A stretch of 38,086 nt of DNA, from contig JAVWHX010000015.1 in assembly GCA_036639875.1 (NCBI GenBank), positions 1 through 38,086 on the forward strand, in the 5' to 3' direction. The DNA is from JAVWHX01 sp036639875 (GTDB lineage: Bacteria > Bacillota_I > Bacilli_A > Erysipelotrichales > Coprobacillaceae). Shown here in pieces: positions 1 to 7,161 of the stretch; positions within the stretch are counted from its first letter, which is position 1; each line of letters starts with the position of its first letter. The translations under genes were made by a program, and so were the position numbers. The notes under the pieces were generated by a model, which had not been told where the DNA came from, ran no database searches, and saw only the letters and a program-made list of their open reading frames with translations.

Positions 1-388
1 AAAGACAGTTTTGTGCAGAGATAGTGGTTAAGTGAGTATCATAGAATTGGAAAGGAATATTTTCTTTAAAATATCTATGACAGTCTTTACACTCATACCT
101 TCTGTAAGAGACTTCAAGAATAGTTTTCATAAGACCGTTAGATTTATGAGTTAAATAAATAGTTCTGGTACCTTTAGAATGATGACGATTGATAGAACCA
201 CAATGAGGACAAGGTTTAGGAACAAGAGAAGAAACAATATGAACAAAACGAGTCGTTGTGCCATTTTTATTCTTAACAAAACGGAAACAAGAATCAGTAT
301 TTTTAAAAGGAGAAGGGAAAAAGAAACCAGAGATATGAAAAAGTTCTAGAGACTTAAGCAAATCATTGATATAATTAATATTGGACAT
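1..388 (-). CDS. ISL3-family transposase, N-terminal part
   Basis: The minus strand is open from an ATG at 388 to the window edge, giving 129 residues that begin MSNINYINDLLKSLELF. The protein has the zinc-binding head of ISL3 transposases: CPHCG at about residues 61-65, then a YRRYECKDCHRYF segment about 40 residues later, so two CxxC pairs. The helix-turn-helix and DDE catalytic domain would lie beyond the window. The gene is cut by the window edge, so whether the element is intact cannot be judged. Family assignment rests on the spacing of the Cys pairs and the tryptic-like basic segment between them. Confidence 0.75.
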   Translation of the reverse strand, partial: MSNINYINDLLKSLELFHISGFFFPSPFKNTDSCFRFVKNKNGTTTRFVHIVSSLVPKPCPHCGSINRHHSKGTRTIYLTHKSNGLMKTILEVSYRRYECKDCHRYFKENIPFQFYDTHLTTISAQNCL

Positions 389-468
389 AGTAAATTACCT
401 CTTTTCTATTTGGTTTGGTCGCTTAAATTGTAAAACAGGATAATCACTATGTCTATATTTATATATCA

Positions 469-503
469 AAAAGTGAAGGGATATATCTTATCCCTCCACT
501 TTT
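469..503. repeat. Subterminal hairpin of the insertion sequence
   Basis: AAAAGTG-A-AGGGATA pairs with TATCCCT-C-CACTTTT around a 5-base centre, with one internal mismatch. It lies between the transposase start and the inferred IS end. It may shield the transposase gene from outside transcription or be part of the end structure. Confidence 0.55.
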
Positions 504-516
504 AGTATAGAGCCAG

Positions 517-543
517 AGTGATGTGAATTGCATCACTTTTTTT
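517..543 (+). terminator. Intrinsic terminator just outside the insertion sequence end
   Basis: A perfect 7-bp stem AGTGATG/CATCACT with a 7-base loop is followed by seven T residues. It begins 3 bases after the inferred IS end and points rightward, so it would stop transcripts leaving the IS region. It may be the terminator of a gene that the insertion displaced. Confidence 0.7.
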
Positions 544-553
544 GTGGACAATA

Positions 554-582
554 TTGTTATTTAAAAAATGATATGGTATGAT
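554..582 (+). promoter_or_regulatory. Sigma-A-like promoter for the 637-1347 gene pair
   Basis: TTGTTA (554-559), a 17-base spacer and TATGAT (577-582). A 12-bp inverted repeat follows at once. Confidence 0.5.
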
Positions 583-585
583 AAT

Positions 586-619
586 CTTAATTACTTTATA
601 AACATAAAAAGTAATTAAG
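586..619. repeat. 12-bp perfect inverted repeat in the leader of the 637 gene
   Basis: CTTAATTACTTT (586-597) and AAAGTAATTAAG (608-619) are separated by 10 bases. They lie between the promoter and the ribosome binding site. It has no T-run, so an operator or a leader-RNA hairpin is more likely than a terminator. Confidence 0.6.
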
Positions 620-636
620 AGAAAGGGATGAAGAAA

Positions 637-1110
637 ATGGGATTTTTTAGAAAAGAGAAAGTATGGGATGAAGAACGTAATCAAGCAAACAAAGAAAAGA
701 TGAGGTTGTTATTTAATCAAGTTGTAGAAGATTCAGAAGGATATCATATTGTTTATGGTATTTCTCAAAAAGTAAAAACAAGTAACTATATTCTAGCTAG
801 AAAAACAACATATCTTTTTACAAGCTTAATTATTGGTTTTCGTGAATCAGACATGAGTATTATTTTGATTCAAACAACACCTGAATTAGATGGGTGTAGT
901 GATCCGGAGAAATTCACAATGAATCATTTAAAGAAAGCAAAGATTGTTCAAGGACAATTTGTACTTTATTATGAAGGTGGAATCATGGCAGGGTATACAG
1001 ATTTCTGTATTATGGATAGCTTTGATGAGGACTATACTGTTTATATTCACCAACCAGAAGAAGCTGCTCAATTTGATGTGTTCTGGCCAGCATTCTTAGC
1101 GAGTAAATAA
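637..1110 (+). CDS. Unknown cytoplasmic protein, about 157 aa
   Basis: Not recognised. An in-frame ATG at 628 directly abuts the GAAAGGG ribosome binding site, so the ATG at 637, spaced about 9 bases from it, is the better start. The protein has no signal peptide or clear membrane segment. It has a charged N-terminus (FFRKEKVWDEERNQANKEKM) and alternates short beta-like stretches with acidic loops, ending in an aromatic FDVFWPAF segment, which suggests a compact mixed alpha/beta fold. The stop codon touches the start of the next gene, a small membrane protein, so the two are probably translated together and may work as a pair. Confidence 0.7.
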   Translation: MGFFRKEKVWDEERNQANKEKMRLLFNQVVEDSEGYHIVYGISQKVKTSNYILARKTTYLFTSLIIGFRESDMSIILIQTTPELDGCSDPEKFTMNHLKKAKIVQGQFVLYYEGGIMAGYTDFCIMDSFDEDYTVYIHQPEEAAQFDVFWPAFLASK

Positions 1111-1347
1111 ATGGATATTGTAGGAATTATGATTGTTTTAGGTGTATGTATTCTCATATCATTTATTGCAATGCATTTTTGGGTTTTTATATGTGATAAT
1201 ATTATTGGCGGGTTAAAAAGATTGTTTCATATAGGAAAAAAAGAAAATATAAACTGGCATTCGTTGGATGAGAAGACTGAAAACATTTCAAAAGATAGCA
1301 TAAAGCAATCAAAAGAAGATATATCAGAAAACGAGAGATTATATTAA
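1111..1347 (+). CDS. Small single-pass membrane protein, 78 aa
   Basis: Not recognised. The start codon follows the previous stop with no gap, which indicates translational coupling. Residues about 4-31 form one hydrophobic helix (IVGIMIVLGVCILISFIAM), followed by a basic patch (GGLKRLFHIGKKE) and an acidic, Ser/Lys-rich tail of about 35 residues. By the positive-inside rule the tail is probably cytoplasmic. It may anchor its neighbour at the membrane; that is inference from coupling only. Confidence 0.65.
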   Translation: MDIVGIMIVLGVCILISFIAMHFWVFICDNIIGGLKRLFHIGKKENINWHSLDEKTENISKDSIKQSKEDISENERLY

Positions 1348-1370
1348 TTATTAGTATTTAACATGAATTT

Positions 1371-1413
1371 ATGGTATAACATTTATAAGATAAAATGTTG
1401 TACCATTTTTTTT
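1371..1413 (+). terminator. Hairpin with T-run between 1347 and tetR; possible TetR operator
   Basis: ATGGTATAACATTT (1371-1384) pairs with AAATGTTGTACCAT (1393-1406), 14 bp with one position that is a G-U pair in RNA, followed by eight T. It fits a terminator. However, only 14 bases separate the T-run from the tetR start, and an extended -10 (TGGTATAAC, 1372-1380) lies in the left arm, so the palindrome may also be the TetR operator. Confidence 0.6.
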
Positions 1414-1427
1414 ATGGAGGATGAATT

Positions 1428-2054
1428 ATGCCAATCAAAGTTTATTCACAAGAACAAAAAGAATCTATAAAATTACAGTTATTAGATACTGCATTACATA
1501 TGTATTCAAAACATGGGATTCGTAATGTTACACTTATGGATGTCTTAAAATCAGTTGGAATATCTAAACCATTTTTTTATACATTTTACGAATCTGTACA
1601 AGAGTTTGTTATTTGTGTATTAGAATATCAATGGACAAAATTTCCTAAGTTTTTTGAAGAAATTGATTCTCGAACTGATTTAAGTTGGGAAGATCAAATT
1701 TATATGTATTTAAAAGGTGTCACTTATTATAGTGATACAGGATTTCTAATTATGACTCAGGAAGAAGAAGTATGGATTCGTAAACATATTGATGATAATA
1801 GATATCAAGGATTTATGAATGATCAAGTCAAATACTTTGAAGATTTATTAATAAAATGGGGTGTTCCAGATGGTAAGTGTAATCCAAAAGTTTTAGCCAA
1901 TATGATTCTAACTATGATATTAATTCATAGTTCATCAAAACATTCATTACCTTTCTTTTATATAGATGATTTAGATGAAACTGCTAAAGCACATGCTAAA
2001 AGCATTATAGAATATTTAAGAGCACTTAAAAGCGATGAGAAATCTATTCTTTAG
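1428..2054 (+). CDS. TetR/AcrR-family transcriptional regulator
   Basis: 208-aa repressor-type protein. The N-terminal TetR DNA-binding domain is visible at about residues 8-60: LLDTALHMYSKHGIRNVTL, then the helix-turn-helix VLKSVGISKPFFYTFYES. The remaining 150 residues would form the ligand-binding and dimerisation domain, which shows no recognisable specificity. GGAGG lies 7 bases before the ATG. The gene is followed by a terminator and then by a MATE efflux gene on the same strand, which it probably regulates, since TetR-efflux pairs are common. A palindrome at 1371-1406 is a candidate autoregulatory operator. Confidence 0.9.
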   Translation: MPIKVYSQEQKESIKLQLLDTALHMYSKHGIRNVTLMDVLKSVGISKPFFYTFYESVQEFVICVLEYQWTKFPKFFEEIDSRTDLSWEDQIYMYLKGVTYYSDTGFLIMTQEEEVWIRKHIDDNRYQGFMNDQVKYFEDLLIKWGVPDGKCNPKVLANMILTMILIHSSSKHSLPFFYIDDLDETAKAHAKSIIEYLRALKSDEKSIL

Positions 2055-2069
2055 GATAGGTTTTTTATT
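2041..2069 (+). terminator. Intrinsic terminator after tetR
   Basis: AAATCTAT pairs with ATAGGTTT (one G-U) around the TAG stop region and runs into a T tract. It overlaps the last codons of the gene. Confidence 0.55.
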
Positions 2070-2166
2070 TATATAAATTATGCTTAGCAGGCATTGATAT
2101 ATATTTATTATAGGTATTAGACATTACGTGATTCATACATATAATAAAGATAAAGGGGAGATTATA

Positions 2167-3492
2167 ATGTTTTCAAATAGACAATTAAAAAGATTAATAT
2201 GGCCATTAATTATTGAACAACTCTTAACAATGGTTGTTGGTATGGCAGATACAATGATGGTTTCATATGCTGGTGAAGCTGCTATATCAGGGGTTGGTTT
2301 GGTTGATATGGTTAATAATTTAATTATTACAGTTTTAGCAGCTGTTGCGACTGGTGGGGCAGTAATTGTTTCTCAGTATATTGGAAGTAAGAATAAAGAA
2401 AAAGCGAATTTTGCATCAAGTCAGCTACTAACAATTACATGTCTTATTTCAGTAGCTATTATGATTTTGTGTTTGGTATTCCATAAAACAATATTAAGTG
2501 TTTTCTTTGGTTCAGTTGAACCTAATGTTATGAATGCATCTATAACTTATTTTCTAATCACTGCATTATCATTTCCATTTTTAGGGATTTATAATTCTTC
2601 ATCAGCATTGTTCAGATCAATTGAGAAAACAAAAGTTACAATGTATGTATCAGTATTGATGAATGTTATTAATGTTGTTGGAAATTACATTGGTGTTATG
2701 GTTTTAGATGCAGGAGTAGTGGGTGTTGCAATACCAACATTAATATCAAGAATTGTTGCTGCATTAATTTTGCTTTATTTATCATTTGATAAAAATAATT
2801 TGGTTTATGTGAAAGTAAAAGATATATTGAATTGGAATAAAGAAATGGTAGGTAAGATTTTGGCTATTGCTGTTCCTAATGGTATAGAAAATGGTTTATT
2901 TACTTTAGGAAGAGTCCTTGTCACAAGTATCGTAGCATTATTTGGGACAAGTCAGATTGCTGCTAATAGTGTGGCTGGAAGTATCGATCAAGTTGCAGTT
3001 GTTGTTGTGAATGCAATTAATCTAGGTATTGTAACAATCGTAGGACAATGTGTAGGTGCTGGTGATTATAGTCAGGCATCTCAGTATATAAAGAAACTCA
3101 TGAAAGTATCTTATGTTGTGACAGCCCTTATTGGTGGGTTGGTTATTGTTGGACTGCCTGTTCTTTTAAACTTATATACATTATCAGATGAAGCAAGAAA
3201 TTATGTCTTTATCTTGGTTATTATGCATAATATCATGGCCTTTGCATTACATCCAACTTCATTTGTTTTACCAAATGGCTTAAGAGCAGCAGGAGATGTT
3301 AAGTATACAATGTATGTAGGAATTGCTTCTATGCTTATTTTCCGTTTAGGTGTTGCTTATGTATTTGGAATTATCTTTAACTTAGGTATTATAGGTGTTT
3401 GGATAGCAATGGGAGCAGATTGGTTCTTCCGTTCTATTTGCTTTATGGTTAGATTTATAAAAGGAAAGTGGAAGGAATTTAGAGTCATTTAA
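2167..3492 (+). CDS. MATE-family multidrug efflux transporter
   Basis: 441-residue polytopic membrane protein of the MATE (NorM/DinF-like) family, which exports cationic drugs and toxic organic compounds using a Na+ or H+ gradient. The usual length is 440-460 residues with 12 helices, and hydrophobic segments occur throughout. Family-like features include WPLIIEQLLTMVVGMADTMMV at the N-terminus and the repeat-unit counterpart AVPNGIENGLFTLGRVLV at about residues 238-255. A GTG at 2128 is in frame, but the ATG at 2167 sits 7 bases after AAGGGGAG and gives the expected family start (MFSNRQLKRLIWP). It follows a TetR gene that is the likely regulator. Confidence 0.9.
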   Translation: MFSNRQLKRLIWPLIIEQLLTMVVGMADTMMVSYAGEAAISGVGLVDMVNNLIITVLAAVATGGAVIVSQYIGSKNKEKANFASSQLLTITCLISVAIMILCLVFHKTILSVFFGSVEPNVMNASITYFLITALSFPFLGIYNSSSALFRSIEKTKVTMYVSVLMNVINVVGNYIGVMVLDAGVVGVAIPTLISRIVAALILLYLSFDKNNLVYVKVKDILNWNKEMVGKILAIAVPNGIENGLFTLGRVLVTSIVALFGTSQIAANSVAGSIDQVAVVVVNAINLGIVTIVGQCVGAGDYSQASQYIKKLMKVSYVVTALIGGLVIVGLPVLLNLYTLSDEARNYVFILVIMHNIMAFALHPTSFVLPNGLRAAGDVKYTMYVGIASMLIFRLGVAYVFGIIFNLGIIGVWIAMGADWFFRSICFMVRFIKGKWKEFRVI

Positions 3493-3606
3493 GAAAATTA
3501 ATTTGAAAGGATAATCCTTTAGCTAATAAAGCGTTTATCATTATAGTTTGGAGGTTTCTAAATTTATTGATTTTTAAGTAAGTATAAACTCTAATGTCAT
3601 TAGATA

Positions 3607-3635
3607 TTGTTTGATTATGTAACTCATGATAAGAT
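3607..3635 (+). promoter_or_regulatory. Possible promoter of the HAD-ogt-atl operon
   Basis: TTGTTT (3607-3612), 17 bases, TAAGAT (3630-3635), 35 bases before the start codon of the HAD gene. The match is moderate. The rest of the 3493-3669 gap holds only a weak AAAGGAT/ATCCTTT hairpin after the MATE gene. Confidence 0.35.
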
Positions 3636-3669
3636 AAATCTAGAAGAGATTATGAGAGGATGAAATCAT

Positions 3670-4476
3670 ATGGATATTAAAATGATTGCTGTTGATATGG
3701 ATGGAACATTTTTAAATAATGATTCTACATATGATAAAGAAAGATTTCAAAAGATATATAATGAATTAAAAAGAAGAAATATTCATTTTGTAGTTGCTAG
3801 TGGAAATCCATATAAACAATTACAAGGAACCTTTGAAGATATTAAAGATGAATTAGTTTATATAGCAGATAATGGCGGTTATATTGTAGAAGGGAACCAA
3901 GAACTTTACTCTTCATATTTAAATTATCAAGATATTCAAGTTATTATTGAATCATTGAAAGATATGCTAGATGTTTTATGTTGGGCTTGTACCAAAGAAC
4001 AATCTTATACTTTAAATTCTATATCAGATCATTATTATCAAATGTTTTTACCTTATTTTCCGGGAGTTAAAAAAATAGAAGACTTCTCTTCTATTCAAAA
4101 TCCAATTCTTAAATTTGCTTTATATTTACCTAATGGAAATGTTGAAGAAAGAATTAAAAATTTTACCCAGATAGTGAGTGAACATGTTCGCGTTGTGGAT
4201 AGTGGACATTATTGTGTAGACTTAATTCCCCAACAAACAAATAAAGGTGTAGGTATCCAATTTTTAATGGATAGATATCAATTAAAATCAGAAGAAGTGA
4301 TGGCTTTTGGTGATGCTGGGAATGATGAAGAAATGTTACAAGTAGCAGGATATGGGTATGTTATGGAGAATGCTAAAGATGAATTTAAAAAGAAGTTTAA
4401 ATATAGAGCTCCTTCAAATCATCAACAAGGTGTATTAACAATAATAGAAAAATATTTAGCAGGTGATGAGTTATGA
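3670..4476 (+). CDS. Cof-type HAD-IIB family phosphatase
   Basis: 268-aa cytoplasmic hydrolase of the Cof/YwpJ type, typically acting on sugar phosphates, flavin phosphates or other small phospho-metabolites. HAD motif I is VDMDGTFLN (residues 8-16), with the nucleophile Asp and the acid/base Asp. Motif II includes VASGNP (about residue 42), and motif IV is GDAGNDEEM (about 214-222), with the Mg-binding aspartates. The length is typical of the family and a C2-type cap fills the centre. The substrate cannot be read from sequence. The stop overlaps the next gene by 4 bases, so it is translationally coupled to ogt. Confidence 0.9.
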   Translation: MDIKMIAVDMDGTFLNNDSTYDKERFQKIYNELKRRNIHFVVASGNPYKQLQGTFEDIKDELVYIADNGGYIVEGNQELYSSYLNYQDIQVIIESLKDMLDVLCWACTKEQSYTLNSISDHYYQMFLPYFPGVKKIEDFSSIQNPILKFALYLPNGNVEERIKNFTQIVSEHVRVVDSGHYCVDLIPQQTNKGVGIQFLMDRYQLKSEEVMAFGDAGNDEEMLQVAGYGYVMENAKDEFKKKFKYRAPSNHQQGVLTIIEKYLAGDEL

Positions 4477-5012
4477 TATATCAAACGAATTATATCTCTC
4501 CATTAGGAAATATAGCTATTGCAAGTGATGGAGAATATCTTCTTGGATTATGGCTTGAAGGACAAAAATATTTTTTAGGAGACTTAAAGGAAGAGATGAT
4601 AAAGAAAGATAATCTTGATCTATTTGAAAAGACAAGAAGTTGGTTAGATCAATATTTTTCTAAACAACAACCATTGATATCTCAATTACCATTAAAACCA
4701 CAAGGTAGTGAATTTAGAAAAGAAGTTTGGAAAATCTTATGTGAGATTCCTTATGGCGAAGTCACAACATATGGAGACATTGCTAGAGAAGTCGCAAGAA
4801 GAATGAATAAGTCAACAATGTCTGCACAAGCAGTTGGAGGAGCAGTTGGTCATAATCCTATTTCAATTATTATTCCTTGTCATAGAGTTGTTGGAACAAA
4901 TGGTAGTTTGACTGGCTATGCAGGTGGAATAGATAAAAAGATTAAACTGTTAGAAATTGAAAATGTTGATTTAAATCAATTTTATATTCCTGAAAAAGGA
5001 ACGGCGTTATAA
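4473..5012 (+). CDS. ogt: Methylated-DNA--protein-cysteine methyltransferase
   Basis: Suicide repair protein that moves the alkyl group from O6-alkylguanine to its own cysteine. The 179-aa protein has the RNase H-like N-terminal part (SPLGNIAIASDGEYLLGLWL) and the C-terminal DNA-binding domain with the active site PCHRVVGTNGSLTGYAGG; the acceptor is Cys136. The segment VTTYGDIAREVAR is the recognition helix region with the conserved Tyr. It overlaps the HAD gene by ATGA and is followed after one base by a second, shorter alkyltransferase-fold gene. Function is well supported by family. Confidence 0.95.
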   Translation: MIYQTNYISPLGNIAIASDGEYLLGLWLEGQKYFLGDLKEEMIKKDNLDLFEKTRSWLDQYFSKQQPLISQLPLKPQGSEFRKEVWKILCEIPYGEVTTYGDIAREVARRMNKSTMSAQAVGGAVGHNPISIIIPCHRVVGTNGSLTGYAGGIDKKIKLLEIENVDLNQFYIPEKGTAL

Positions 5013-5013
5013 G

Positions 5014-5328
5014 ATGTCTGCAAAATTAAATGAAGAATTTATTTATCAGATTTTATCTATTGTTGAGGAGATACCCTATGGTTATGTTGCAACTTATGGA
5101 CAAATAGCATCACTTTCTAATCATGATGGGAATGCAAGGTTAGTTGGAAAAGTCATGTGTTTATCTGATTACTATGGGAAATTCCCATGTCATCGCGTTG
5201 TGAATAGTCAAGGAAGATGTGCTCCTGGTTGGGTTGAACAAAGAGAACTCTTAATAAATGAAGATGTTTCTTTTAAAGAAAATGGAAATGTAGATTTAAA
5301 GAAAAATCAATGGAAGCAAGATGTATAG
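5014..5328 (+). CDS. Short MGMT/ATL-family DNA-binding protein retaining the active-site Cys
   Basis: 104-aa protein made only of the C-terminal alkyltransferase domain, about the length of alkyltransferase-like (ATL) proteins, which bind O6-alkylguanine and mark it for excision repair. Classical ATLs replace the acceptor Cys (PWHR), but this one keeps PCHRVV with Cys59. It also has YGYVATYGQIASL (recognition helix) and RLVGKVM (Arg finger region). It lacks the N-terminal domain of true Ogt. It may be an active minimal transferase or a damage sensor; the sequence does not decide. It is the third gene of an operon with the HAD phosphatase and ogt, and its stop lies in a terminator hairpin. Confidence 0.85.
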   Translation: MSAKLNEEFIYQILSIVEEIPYGYVATYGQIASLSNHDGNARLVGKVMCLSDYYGKFPCHRVVNSQGRCAPGWVEQRELLINEDVSFKENGNVDLKKNQWKQDV

Positions 5329-5348
5329 AAACGTATACATCTTTTTTT
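5319..5348 (+). terminator. Intrinsic terminator of the HAD-ogt-atl operon
   Basis: AGATGTATA and TATACATCT form a perfect 9-bp stem with a 6-base loop, followed by a run of T. It includes the stop codon of the ATL-like gene. Confidence 0.85.
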
Positions 5349-5362
5349 GTCTACAAAGAAAT

Positions 5363-5392
5363 CTTAATACAATCTTAATTGACCATTATAAT
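5363..5392 (+). promoter_or_regulatory. Promoter with Pho-box-like direct repeat before the ABC transporter
   Basis: CTTAATACAATCTTAA (5363-5378) is a direct repeat of CTTAA with an 11-base period. TATAAT (5387-5392) lies 17 bases after TTAATA (5364-5369), so the repeat covers the -35 region. The same 16-mer with one change occurs at 36989-37004 before the DUF368 gene. Repeats of TTAACA-like hexamers at 11-base spacing are typical of PhoP/PhoB boxes; the regulator here is inferred. Confidence 0.55.
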
Positions 5393-5468
5393 CAATAAGC
5401 GTAAGATGAATATGAAAGAGTTGGGATAGAGATATGTTAATAGATAACTTTTCTAGGGAGGAATTTTT

Positions 5469-6353
5469 ATGAGTTATATTATTGAAACAAAAGATTTAAC
5501 AAAGAGTTATGGAAAACAAAGAGGAATTGAGAATATTAACTTACAGATAAAAGAGGGAGAAATATTTGGGTTTATTGGTCCTAATGGGGCTGGAAAATCT
5601 ACTACAATTCGTACTCTTTTAGGTTTGATTCATCCAACAAGTGGTAGTGCAACAATCTTTGGAAAAGATTGTATTGAATATCGTGATGAGAATGCAAAAC
5701 AGATTGGTTATCTACCAAGTGAAGTCTTCTATTATGATCATATGAAAGTCAAAGATTTATTAAAATATTCTGCATCTTTTTATGACCATGATTGTCAAAT
5801 TCGTATGAAAGAGTTATGTGATATTTTAGAGTTAGATATAAATCGTAAGATTGAAGATTTATCATATGGTAATCGTAAAAAGGTAGGGATTGTTCAAGGG
5901 TTATTACATGATCCAAAGCTTATTATTTTAGATGAACCAACAAGTGGATTAGATCCATTAATGCAAAATAAGTTCTTTGAATTGATTCGTAAAGAAAATG
6001 AAAAAGGTGTGACAATCTTTTTCTCATCTCATATTCTAAGTGAAGTTCAAAAATTATGTCATCGAGTTGCTATTATAAAAGATGGACAAATACTAAAAAT
6101 TGAACAGATGGAAGATTTACGTAAAAACACTTATAAACAAGTAGAAGTTACAAGCCAACAAGATTTATCAAAAGTCCTTAAGATGCCAGAGATTAAAAAC
6201 TTAGTAGTTAGAGATAAAGTATATAGTTTTATGTATACTGGAAAAGTGAATGATATGATTCAATTGTTATCAAAATATACAATTGATAATCTTGATCTTC
6301 ATGAACCTGATTTAGAAGAGGTCTTTATGCATTATTATCAGGATGGTGAATAA
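5469..6353 (+). CDS. ABC transporter ATP-binding protein
   Basis: 294-aa ATPase of an ABC-2 type transporter. It has the Walker A GPNGAGKST (residues 37-45), a signature-like loop LSYGNRKKVGIVQGLL, Walker B LIILDEPTSGLDP and the H-loop SSHILSE. The signature LSYGN departs from LSGGQ in the way usual for this subfamily. The C-terminal 80 residues resemble the accessory domain of exporter-type ATPases. Two permeases follow directly, so it forms a complete exporter. GGGAGG precedes the ATG. The substrate is unknown; antibiotic, peptide or lipid export are all possible. Confidence 0.93.
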   Translation: MSYIIETKDLTKSYGKQRGIENINLQIKEGEIFGFIGPNGAGKSTTIRTLLGLIHPTSGSATIFGKDCIEYRDENAKQIGYLPSEVFYYDHMKVKDLLKYSASFYDHDCQIRMKELCDILELDINRKIEDLSYGNRKKVGIVQGLLHDPKLIILDEPTSGLDPLMQNKFFELIRKENEKGVTIFFSSHILSEVQKLCHRVAIIKDGQILKIEQMEDLRKNTYKQVEVTSQQDLSKVLKMPEIKNLVVRDKVYSFMYTGKVNDMIQLLSKYTIDNLDLHEPDLEEVFMHYYQDGE

Positions 6354-6354
6354 T

Positions 6355-7149
6355 ATGAATGTCTTAAAGTTTGAATTAAAAAGGTATATACCTTCATCAT
6401 TAATATGGGCTTTATCATTGACTTTCTTTGGGGTAGTGTGTATTCAACTTTATGTATCTTTTTCTTCAGATATGAATTTCTTTGAAAGCATGTTAAAAGC
6501 ATATTCACCAGAAACATTAAAAGCATTAGGGGCAGAACTTTCTACGATTAATACACTTACTGGATTTTATGGTTTTTGTTTTATGTATGTTATGGTGGCG
6601 GCTGCTTTTCAAGCAATGTATTTGGGAATTCATGTTGTAGGAAAAGAAATGAGTTTAAAAACAGCAGATTTCTTATATACAAAACCAATCAGTCATATTT
6701 CTGTATTAACTCAAAAGATAATAAGTGTTCTTATCTGTTTATTGATAATGAATATTATTTATTGTATAGGTACTTATTTAAGTGCATTAATGACCAATCT
6801 TGAGTTTGATACGACAATCTTATTAACGATGAATGCATCTATGTTTTTAACACAACTGTTATTTTTTAGTATAGGTTTTCTATTAGGTTGTGTTATCAAA
6901 AAAGTAAAGACACCGTTAACTTTAACAACAGGAATTGTTTGTAGTTTTTTCTTATTACAAATGATTGTCAACTTAGAACCAGATGGAATCTTATCTTATT
7001 TTTCATTGTTAAGTTATTTATCTGCTGAATCAATTATGAGTCATGGGGGGTTTGATATGATTTATTTATGTATTCTTAGTATTTTAAGTATTGGGTCATT
7101 GGTTGGAGCATATTATTATTTCAATCATCGTGATATTCAAGCTTTATAA
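6355..7149 (+). CDS. ABC-2 type transporter permease (first)
   Basis: 264-aa membrane protein with six predicted hydrophobic segments. It has the ABC-2 layout: N-terminal amphipathic start (MNVLKFELKRYIPSSLIWAL), a long extracellular loop before helix 2, and the intracellular KEMSLKTADFLYTKPISH coupling segment typical of these permeases. An in-frame ATG at 6343 lies within the ATPase gene; the ATG at 6355, 1 base after its stop and preceded by AGGATGG, fits better. It probably pairs with the next permease to form a heterodimer. Confidence 0.85.
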   Translation: MNVLKFELKRYIPSSLIWALSLTFFGVVCIQLYVSFSSDMNFFESMLKAYSPETLKALGAELSTINTLTGFYGFCFMYVMVAAAFQAMYLGIHVVGKEMSLKTADFLYTKPISHISVLTQKIISVLICLLIMNIIYCIGTYLSALMTNLEFDTTILLTMNASMFLTQLLFFSIGFLLGCVIKKVKTPLTLTTGIVCSFFLLQMIVNLEPDGILSYFSLLSYLSAESIMSHGGFDMIYLCILSILSIGSLVGAYYYFNHRDIQAL

Positions 7150-7161
7150 GGAGGCACTTTT

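Larger units (their letters stand above)
1..514 (-). mobile_element. Right-hand part of an ISL3-like insertion sequence (truncated by window edge)
   Basis: The transposase start (388) is followed by about 125 bases of non-coding DNA. Read inward on the minus strand, the element appears to begin at 514 with GGCTCTATACTAAAAGTGG, which resembles ISL3-family terminal repeats. A long hairpin (469-503) sits just inside this end. The other end lies outside the window, so the boundary is inferred from one terminus only. Confidence 0.6.

Noticed and set aside
502..684. Minus-strand open frame over the terminator and start of the 637 gene
   Set aside because: Phe/Ile/Lys-rich composition, no ribosome binding site, and it runs antisense through a terminator and a better-supported gene.
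6338..6971. Open frames antisense to or out of frame with the first ABC permease
   Set aside because: They are shadows of the permease gene with no start signals and atypical composition.
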